Below, in pieces: positions 22,777 through 27,795 of a stretch of DNA of 27,795 nucleotides. A program made the translations under genes and the position numbers. The notes under the pieces are model-generated. The model had not been told where the DNA came from. It searched no databases and saw only the letters and a program-made list of their open reading frames with translations. The stretch's first letter is position 1. Each line of letters starts with the position of its first letter. This DNA comes from a bacterium. GTDB taxonomy: Bacteria > Patescibacteriota > Minisyncoccia > Phycocordibacterales > PALSA-1337. The stretch lies in NCBI GenBank assembly GCA_030648705.1, contig JAUSHF010000048.1, positions 1 to 27,795 on the forward strand, given 5' to 3'.

Positions 22777-22866
22777 TGAAAGAATTATAATTAGTAGTAC
22801 GTATTAAATGTGTATGGTTCTTTCAAAGCAGATAGTGGGTGTTGACGTCACCCACTCGAATCTGCT
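22777..22866. other. Structured intergenic stretch, possible small RNA or leader
   Basis: TGAAAGAA (22777-22784) pairs with TTCTTTCA (22818-22825). Immediately after, AGCAGAT/ATCTGCT (22827-22833 and 22860-22866) encloses GTGGGTG/CACCCAC (22835-22841 and 22849-22855). The apex contains the DNA palindrome TGACGTCA (22843-22850). No T run follows on the plus strand. A third short pair, TTTGAT/ATCAAA, occurs further on, at about 22916-22935. The region lies between the sigma factor and yggT starts and could be a leader of yggT or an operator. The strand cannot be settled. Confidence 0.45.
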
Positions 22867-22986
22867 AGTTAAATAACGTCATGGTTGCGGAGGAATCTAT
22901 AATTGTGCAAAGTTTGATGAATTATTATCAAAGTTTCTATTTAATTTTTTAAGATTGTAATATTTTTCTATTTGATACGTCATCTT

Positions 22987-23349
22987 ATGTATATGGACTC
23001 ATTTAATTCACCAACAACTAAACCATTGTATCGAGGCACTCAGATTGTCTGGTATATTCTTAGTATTTTAGAAATATTATTACTATTTCGATTTCTAATG
23101 AAATTTCTCGGTGCTAATCCTGTGGCAGGATTCACTAGCTTTATCTATGGGGCTACCTATATCTTTACAGCTCCTTTCTTAAGTGTCTTTCGAATTACTT
23201 ATGTGGTCGGTAGTATTTTCGAATGGACAACTTTGCTAGCTATGCTCGTCTATTGGATAGTGGCTATAGGTATAGTAAGGTTATTACTTATTGGAAAAAC
23301 CGTCTCTATACCTGAGGCTGCAGTTAAATTAGACGAGCAGGAAAAATAA
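22987..23349 (+). CDS. yggT: YggT-family membrane protein
   Basis: A protein of about 120 residues with hydrophobic segments near 20-40, 50-75 and 80-105. IVWYILSILEILLLFRFLMKFLG, then PFLSVFRI and a final membrane helix are characteristic of the YggT (YGGT) family. The family is linked to osmotic tolerance and, by gene context in other bacteria, to cell division or fatty-acid genes; its biochemical role is unclear. The start is uncertain: ATG at 22987, ATG at 22993, or a TTG at 22972; the first is chosen here. No Shine-Dalgarno motif helps decide. Confidence 0.85.
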   Translation: MYMDSFNSPTTKPLYRGTQIVWYILSILEILLLFRFLMKFLGANPVAGFTSFIYGATYIFTAPFLSVFRITYVVGSIFEWTTLLAMLVYWIVAIGIVRLLLIGKTVSIPEAAVKLDEQEK

Positions 23350-23375
23350 TTTATTATTAATTAATTTAAAAATGT

Positions 23376-23627
23376 ATGGGAATAATTCTATGGATTATAT
23401 TCGGTGCTTTAGTAGGATGGATAGCTTCCATCATAATGAAGACTGATGCAGAACAAGGTGCGATTTTGAATATTGTCGTCGGTATTGTCGGTGCCGTAAT
23501 CGGGGGATGGCTCATGAGCTTCTTTGGAGGGAGTGGAATAAGTGGGTTTAATTTGTATAGTTTCTTGGTGGCACTTCTAGGTGCTGTGGTACTTATATTT
23601 ATAGTCAAAGTATTACGACGCGCTTAA
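23376..23627 (+). CDS. GlsB/YeaQ/YmgE-family small membrane protein
   Basis: An 83-residue, very hydrophobic protein with three membrane helices. The family pattern is clear: MGIILWIIFGALVGWIAS, MKTDAEQGAILNIVVGIVGA, GGWLMSFFG and a closing helix with a basic end (KVLRRA). It is often called transglycosylase-associated protein and responds to stress; the mechanism is unknown. It begins 26 nt after yggT stops and is followed by a terminator. Confidence 0.93.
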   Translation: MGIILWIIFGALVGWIASIIMKTDAEQGAILNIVVGIVGAVIGGWLMSFFGGSGISGFNLYSFLVALLGAVVLIFIVKVLRRA

Positions 23628-23657
23628 ACAGTTTCTTATAAAGTATACTTAATTTCA

Positions 23658-23709
23658 AAAAGCCCACAAAAAAAGCCTACGAGCGGGAGTTTTCTCTTGT
23701 GGGATTTTT
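23658..23709 (+). terminator. Terminator overlapping the next promoter
   Basis: CCCACAA (23663-23669) pairs with TTGTGGG (23697-23703), flanked by an A run before and T run after. A loop of 27 nt holds a weaker inner pairing of A-rich and T-rich ends. The T run runs directly into the extended -10 of the ZIP gene. Confidence 0.65.
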
Positions 23710-23710
23710 G

Positions 23711-23719
23711 TGTTATTAT
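23711..23719 (+). promoter_or_regulatory. Extended -10 of the ZIP transporter gene, leaderless
   Basis: TGTTATTAT matches TGnTATnAT and ends 6 nt before the ATG at 23726. It follows the terminator stem at once, so termination of one unit and start of the next share about 20 nt. Confidence 0.6.
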
Positions 23720-23725
23720 TTAATA

Positions 23726-24460
23726 ATGGTTTATTTATTTGGTTTACTAGCTATTGTTTTTACTTTTTTGGGCGGATTATTTGCTTTGAGATTTAAAGAT
23801 AAGATGCATTTAATAGTAGGCTTTAGTGCTGGTGCGGTCATAGGATTAGCTTTTTTTGATTTAATTCCTGAGTCCTTTGAGATTCTCGGACAAAATTTTG
23901 GTATATCAAATGTTTGTTTTTTTATAATTCTAGGTTTCATTATCTACATGATTCTCGACAGATTCTTCATGCCACATCAACATGGTCACGGAGAACATGA
24001 AGAAACCCTCAGCACTCATAAGAGACCTATATTTTTATCTGCTGGTAGCCTATCTCTGCATAGCTTTCTTGATGGTTTAATAATAGGGCTTTCATTCCAA
24101 GTTTCTTTTTCTATAGGTCTAGTGGTAGCGCTCGCTGTGCTTGCGCATGATTTCTCTGATGGTATAAATACAGTTAATTTTGTTTTAAAAAATGGTGGCA
24201 ATAGAAGAAGTGTTTTGAAATGGCTTACAGTGGATTCACTAGCTCCATTTCTTGGGGTGGTGGTGGGAAGCACTTTGACTTTATCTGAAAATGTTTTGGG
24301 AATTATCATATCTATATTTGCAGGTTTCTTCCTCTACATCGGGGCTTCGGAACTCTTACCTGAGAGTTACCACGATCATCCTACTTGGTGGACTACTGTA
24401 GCTACTATTTTTGGGGTTCTATTTTTGTTTGCTATTACTAAATTAGCGTCTGGTTTTTAA
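23726..24460 (+). CDS. ZIP-family metal transporter
   Basis: A 244-residue membrane protein with eight predicted helices. The His-rich variable loop after helix 3 is HQHGHGEHEE. The metal-binding helices are SLSLHSFLDGLIIGLSF and LAHDFSDGINTVNF, with His-Asp and Asp-Gly pairs in place. A third conserved part, GASELLPESYHDH, follows. ZIP proteins move zinc, iron or other divalent metals into the cytoplasm. The ATG at 23726 is set by the promoter just before it; an in-frame GTG nine codons earlier lies inside the terminator. The DHH phosphoesterase follows after 9 nt. Confidence 0.92.
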   Translation: MVYLFGLLAIVFTFLGGLFALRFKDKMHLIVGFSAGAVIGLAFFDLIPESFEILGQNFGISNVCFFIILGFIIYMILDRFFMPHQHGHGEHEETLSTHKRPIFLSAGSLSLHSFLDGLIIGLSFQVSFSIGLVVALAVLAHDFSDGINTVNFVLKNGGNRRSVLKWLTVDSLAPFLGVVVGSTLTLSENVLGIIISIFAGFFLYIGASELLPESYHDHPTWWTTVATIFGVLFLFAITKLASGF

Positions 24461-24469
24461 ATTTAAAAT

Positions 24470-25489
24470 ATGAAAATAGATTACACAGCTAAATCAAAAG
24501 AGATTTTAGAGGCCTTAAAGGATTCGAAAAATATTTTTCTTCATTTCCATGTGAAGTCGGATCCTGATTCTATTGGCTCCGCCTTGGCGATGAAATTCGC
24601 TCTTGAGAGTATGGGTAAGAACGTAGATGTTATTCGTGGTGACTCTCTTATTAGCGAAGGCTTTAAATCATTTCCAGGAATAGAAAAGATATTAGATCAA
24701 AATTATATAGAGCTCGACAAGAGTAAATATGATACTTTTATTTCTTTAGATAGTTCGAGCGCCTCTATGATTACTAAAGAGTTTAAGGGTGGTTCCGTCG
24801 AATTTTTCCCAAAGGATTTAAAAGTGATAAACATAGATCATCATCCTACTAATACGAATTATGGGCAAATTAATTTTATAGACGAATATTCCCCTGCGAC
24901 AGCCCAAATAATTTTTAAGATTTTAAAAGAATGGGGAACTGAGATTACTAACAATATTGCTGTGAATTTAATGCTTGGAATTTATTCTGATACTGGAGGA
25001 TTTCAGTATTCTTTAGTTGATTCCGAAACATTTGCTATTGGAAGTATTCTCGCTGGTGTGGCCCCTGATTTTAAGAAATATATTTTCAATATGAATAATA
25101 CGAATTCAGTAGAGGAAATATATCTTGTGGGTTTAGGTCTATCTTCTATAGAATTATTTGGAAAAGGGAATATAGCTTTGGTGTCTATAAGCAAAGAGGA
25201 GTTAGATAAGAAGGGTATAAAAGATGAAAATGTATCCGCTCATAATATTATTCCTTTTTTGAGATCTGTGGTGGGATGGAATGTATCTGTAACTCTGATA
25301 GAGGGCAGAGATGGTATGGTGAAGGGAAGCATTAGAACTAGAGATGAAGATAAATGGGACGTAAGTTTAGTAGCTAAAGAATTTGGTGGAGGAGGGCATA
25401 AAGGTGCTTCAGGTTTTTATCTTAAACTACCTTTAGCTGAGGCAAAAAAGCTGGTTGTCGAAACATTAGAAAAAATCTACAGCTTTTAA
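24470..25489 (+). CDS. DHH-family phosphoesterase, NrnA-like nanoRNase
   Basis: A 339-residue enzyme. The DHH domain has HFHVKSDPDSIGSALA (residues 25-40) with Asp31 and Asp33, SLDSS as motif II, and Asp123-His124-His125 in NIDHHPTN. MLGIYSDTGGF gives the last metal ligand. The C-terminal DHHA1 domain ends with the substrate motif GGGGHKGASG. The family removes nucleotides from very short RNAs and may hydrolyse pAp or cyclic dinucleotide products. It probably shares a transcript with the ZIP gene, from which 9 nt separate it. No terminator is visible before the pyrophosphatase gene. Confidence 0.93.
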   Translation: MKIDYTAKSKEILEALKDSKNIFLHFHVKSDPDSIGSALAMKFALESMGKNVDVIRGDSLISEGFKSFPGIEKILDQNYIELDKSKYDTFISLDSSSASMITKEFKGGSVEFFPKDLKVINIDHHPTNTNYGQINFIDEYSPATAQIIFKILKEWGTEITNNIAVNLMLGIYSDTGGFQYSLVDSETFAIGSILAGVAPDFKKYIFNMNNTNSVEEIYLVGLGLSSIELFGKGNIALVSISKEELDKKGIKDENVSAHNIIPFLRSVVGWNVSVTLIEGRDGMVKGSIRTRDEDKWDVSLVAKEFGGGGHKGASGFYLKLPLAEAKKLVVETLEKIYSF

Positions 25490-25526
25490 TTATTATAGCC
25501 TAAATACTAGCCAAAACCTTAAAATA

Positions 25527-25535
25527 TGATAGTAT
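25527..25535 (+). promoter_or_regulatory. Candidate extended -10 upstream of the pyrophosphatase gene
   Basis: TGATAGTAT matches TGnTAnnAT. The leader to the ATG at 25584 would be about 42 nt. A second possible -10, TATATT at 25542-25547, would give about 30 nt. Neither leader has a Shine-Dalgarno motif. Confidence 0.4.
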
Positions 25536-25583
25536 CAGACCTATATTATTAGTAACAGGTTAGTAAATTAATCATTAATTTTC

Positions 25584-27572
25584 ATGAATTCATACGTAAT
25601 ATTCGCGCTCGGAAGTTCACTTCTAGCCATCATATACGGTTTGTTTTTAATAAGATACATTCTTAAGAGACCAGCTGGTAACGACAAGATGAGAGAAATC
25701 GCTACCGCTATCCAAGCAGGTGCAAAGGCATATTTAAATAGACAGTACAAAACTATTGGAGTTATTTCTGTCTTTCTATTTGCACTTCTATGGTTAACTT
25801 TAGGTATAAAGATTGCTCTAGGATTCGTAGTCGGTGCAGTATTTTCTGCTCTAGCAGGATACATTGGAATGAACGTTTCAGTGAGAGCAAATTCCAGAAC
25901 TGCAGAGGCAGCTCGTGGAGGACTTTCTACAGCTTTAACTCTAGCCTTTAACGGCGGAGCAGTTACAGGTCTCCTAGTAGTAGGTCTAGCTCTGCTCGGA
26001 GTTACAGGTTTTTATGTTATTACTAAAGACGTGTCTTCTCTAATCGGTCTCGCTTTCGGTTCATCTTTGATCTCAGTATTCGCTCGTTTAGGAGGTGGAA
26101 TTTTTACAAAGGCCGCTGACGTAGGAACAGATCTAGTGGGAAAAGTAGAAGCAGGAATTCCAGAAGATGATCCTAGAAATCCAGGAGTGATAGCTGATAA
26201 CGTAGGAGACAATGTCGGAGACTGTGCAGGTATGGCAGCCGACCTATTCGAAACTTACGCTGTTACTACCATTGCAGCTATGATGCTAGCAGTAGTTACA
26301 TTCGGTGCTGGTTATACTAACGCTATTATTTATCCTCTAGCTCTAGGGGGTACAGCTATTATTTGTTCTATTATTGGAACATGGTTTGTAAAAATGGGTA
26401 AGTCACAGGATATTATGGGTGCTATGTATAAAGGATTAGCTACGGCTGGTGTACTATCAGCTGTCGGTTTCTACTTTATAACAAAGTGGTTAATGATAGA
26501 TAATGGTAAATTCGCTGTTATGGATCTATTCGGAAGTGCTATCGTAGGACTTCTAGTAACTGCAGGATTAGTTATCATCACAGAATATTATACTTCTACT
26601 AAATACGCTCCTGTGAAGTCTATTGCTGAAGCTTCTAAGTCAGGTCACGGAACAAATATTATTCAGGGTCTAGCTATCTCAATGAAGTCTACTGCATGGC
26701 CTTTGATTACTATCGTTCTTGGAATTCTATTATCTTACTGGTTAGCTGGTCTATACGGTATTGCTGTCGCTGCTATGAGTATGCTTTCAGTAGCAGGAAT
26801 CATAATCGCTATTGATGCTTATGGCCCTATTACAGACAATGCAGGAGGTATTGCAGAAATGGCAGATCTTCCTCAGTCAGTTAGAGATGTTACGGATCCT
26901 CTAGATGCTGTTGGAAATACTACAAAGGCAGTTACAAAAGGTTATGCTATCGGTTCAGCAGGACTAGCAGCTCTAGTACTCTTTGCTTCATATACCGAGG
27001 AGACAAAAGGTCTAGCATTTGAACTTGGAGATCCTATGGTAATCGTAGGACTATTTCTAGGAGGACTTCTACCTTATTACTTCGCAGCTCTTTCAATGGA
27101 AGCAGTAGGTAAAGCAGCAGGACAAGTAGTAGAAGAAGTTCGCAGACAGTTTAGAGAGATAAAGGGAATTATGGCAGGAACAGCTAAGCCTGATTATGCT
27201 CGCTGTGTGGATATCGTAACTTCAGCTGCTATTAAAGAAATGATAATCCCAGCTCTTATTCCAGTTCTAGCACCTATACTAGTAGGATTCATTCTAGGCC
27301 CAGTGGCTCTAGGAGGACTTCTAGTAGGTTCTATCGTTACAGGTATATTCTTAGCAATTTCAATGACATCTGGAGGAGGTGCTTGGGACAATGCTAAGAA
27401 GCATATCGAACAGGGCGCGCATGGCGGAAAGGGTAGTGATGCCCACAAGGCCGCTGTGACAGGAGATACAGTTGGAGATCCTTACAAGGACACAGCTGGG
27501 CCTGCTATAAACCCAATGATTAAGATTCTAAACATTGTAGCTTTGCTCATCGTAGGATTCTTGATTAAATAA
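25584..27572 (+). CDS. hppA: Membrane-bound proton-pumping pyrophosphatase
   Basis: A 662-residue protein with about 16 membrane helices. The pyrophosphate site is intact: TDLVGKVEAGIPEDDPRNPG followed by VIADNVGDNVGDCAGMAADLFE around residues 180-220. Other parts are AYGPITDNAGGIAEM and the C-terminal GGAWDNAKK and KAAVTGDTVGDPYKDTAGPA. GNTTKAVTKG has Lys448 where potassium-dependent enzymes have Ala, so it should be potassium-independent and thus likely a proton pump. It turns pyrophosphate energy into an ion gradient, useful to a cell with limited respiration. The gene is rich in CTA leucine codons. A terminator follows at 27601. Confidence 0.95.
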   Translation: MNSYVIFALGSSLLAIIYGLFLIRYILKRPAGNDKMREIATAIQAGAKAYLNRQYKTIGVISVFLFALLWLTLGIKIALGFVVGAVFSALAGYIGMNVSVRANSRTAEAARGGLSTALTLAFNGGAVTGLLVVGLALLGVTGFYVITKDVSSLIGLAFGSSLISVFARLGGGIFTKAADVGTDLVGKVEAGIPEDDPRNPGVIADNVGDNVGDCAGMAADLFETYAVTTIAAMMLAVVTFGAGYTNAIIYPLALGGTAIICSIIGTWFVKMGKSQDIMGAMYKGLATAGVLSAVGFYFITKWLMIDNGKFAVMDLFGSAIVGLLVTAGLVIITEYYTSTKYAPVKSIAEASKSGHGTNIIQGLAISMKSTAWPLITIVLGILLSYWLAGLYGIAVAAMSMLSVAGIIIAIDAYGPITDNAGGIAEMADLPQSVRDVTDPLDAVGNTTKAVTKGYAIGSAGLAALVLFASYTEETKGLAFELGDPMVIVGLFLGGLLPYYFAALSMEAVGKAAGQVVEEVRRQFREIKGIMAGTAKPDYARCVDIVTSAAIKEMIIPALIPVLAPILVGFILGPVALGGLLVGSIVTGIFLAISMTSGGGAWDNAKKHIEQGAHGGKGSDAHKAAVTGDTVGDPYKDTAGPAINPMIKILNIVALLIVGFLIK

Positions 27573-27600
27573 GGTCTGAAAAATTAAAGAATTTTAGAAA

Positions 27601-27636
27601 CAAAAATCGCGATTCTCGTCGAGATTTTTGTTTTTT
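27601..27636 (+). terminator. Terminator after hppA
   Basis: CAAAAATC (27601-27608) pairs with GATTTTTG (27623-27630), with partial inner pairing of GCGA and TCGTC, and is followed by six T residues. It separates hppA from the SOS promoter at 27644. Confidence 0.7.
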
Positions 27637-27643
27637 AATTTCC

Positions 27644-27672
27644 TCGACAGTGAACAAACGTTCACTTATAAT
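27644..27672 (+). promoter_or_regulatory. SOS promoter of the Y-family polymerase gene
   Basis: A -35 like TCGACA (27644-27649) and perfect -10 TATAAT (27667-27672) are 17 nt apart. GTGAACAAACGTTCAC (27650-27665) fills 16 of the 17 spacer bases, starting directly after the -35, exactly as at 404-419. The -10 ends 6 nt before the ATG at 27679, so the mRNA is leaderless. Confidence 0.82.
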
Positions 27673-27678
27673 ATAGGT

Positions 27679-27795
27679 ATGGTGGAAACTTTTGCTCTTA
27701 ATTTAGAAAAGAAAAAAAATAAATCCATTCTTCATATAGATGGAGATGCTTTCTTCGTCTCTGTAGAAATAGCTAAAAATCCTAAATTAAAAGGT
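27679..27795 (+). CDS. dinB: Y-family DNA polymerase (DinB/Pol IV type), N-terminal part
   Basis: The first 39 codons only; the gene runs off the right edge. After a polar start (VETFALNLEKKKNK) comes SILHIDGDAFFVSVEIA, the beginning of the palm with the first metal-binding Asp in HIDGDAFF (HIDMDCFFASVE in Pol IV). NPKLKG leads into the family's usual next block. Such polymerases copy damaged DNA. Placement directly behind an SOS promoter supports the call. The choice between DinB and a related UmuC/ImuB type needs the missing part. Confidence 0.85.
   Translation, partial: MVETFALNLEKKKNKSILHIDGDAFFVSVEIAKNPKLKG

Noticed and set aside
1..27795. CRISPR array, prophage or complete insertion sequence
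   Set aside because: I saw no regularly spaced direct repeats, no phage structural genes, and no transposase or integrase with paired inverted repeats.

Overview
The window is AT-rich and gene-dense, and it reads like a member of the Candidate Phyla Radiation (Patescibacteria, most likely the Parcubacteria side). That placement is inferred from gene families and style: compact genes, almost no Shine-Dalgarno motifs, many small membrane proteins, a pumping pyrophosphatase, a MacAB-like exporter without other outer-membrane genes, and several proteins I recognise only from such genomes. No marker gene here proves it.

Layout. 1-94 is the tail of an unknown gene. 398-1291 is an SOS unit: a promoter with a palindrome in its spacer, a 78-residue unknown protein and LexA. 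1373-6430 holds housekeeping genes (Obg, GatB, an antitoxin-like protein, an RRM protein, CTP synthase), followed by a protein O-mannosyltransferase to 7838. 7840-9075 is an accessory patch: a broken PemK/MazF-like toxin gene, a LAGLIDADG endonuclease gene and an intact tRNA-Gln(CUG). 9188-10342 (minus) is a membrane-anchored six-bladed kelch protein. 10430-14918 is an envelope redox neighbourhood: YgjP-type metalloprotease, SHOCT protein, two-Cys membrane protein, DUF1573 protein, CcdA-like protein, two unknown proteins and a convergent DsbB. About 14944-15140 (minus) appears to be a structured RNA of about 200 nt with a strong terminator. 15219-16448 is a DEAD-box helicase; 16482-17253 (minus) is an AbiEii-type nucleotidyltransferase with a small partner; 17307-21009 (minus) is a MacAB-like operon. 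After a DedA-like membrane protein come an ECF sigma factor with a candidate membrane partner (minus), YggT, a GlsB-type protein, a ZIP transporter, a DHH phosphoesterase and a proton pyrophosphatase. The window ends inside a Y-family DNA polymerase gene whose promoter has the same palindrome as the lexA promoter.

How they work together. LexA and the polymerase form an SOS regulon with the operator GTGAAC-N4-GTTCAC fitted between -35 and -10 in both promoters. DsbB, CcdA, DUF1573 and the Cys proteins suggest disulfide or metal handling outside the membrane. GatB and tRNA-Gln fit the transamidation route to Gln-tRNA. A recurring promoter form, a -10 element ending 6-8 nt before the ATG, implies that many mRNAs here are leaderless.
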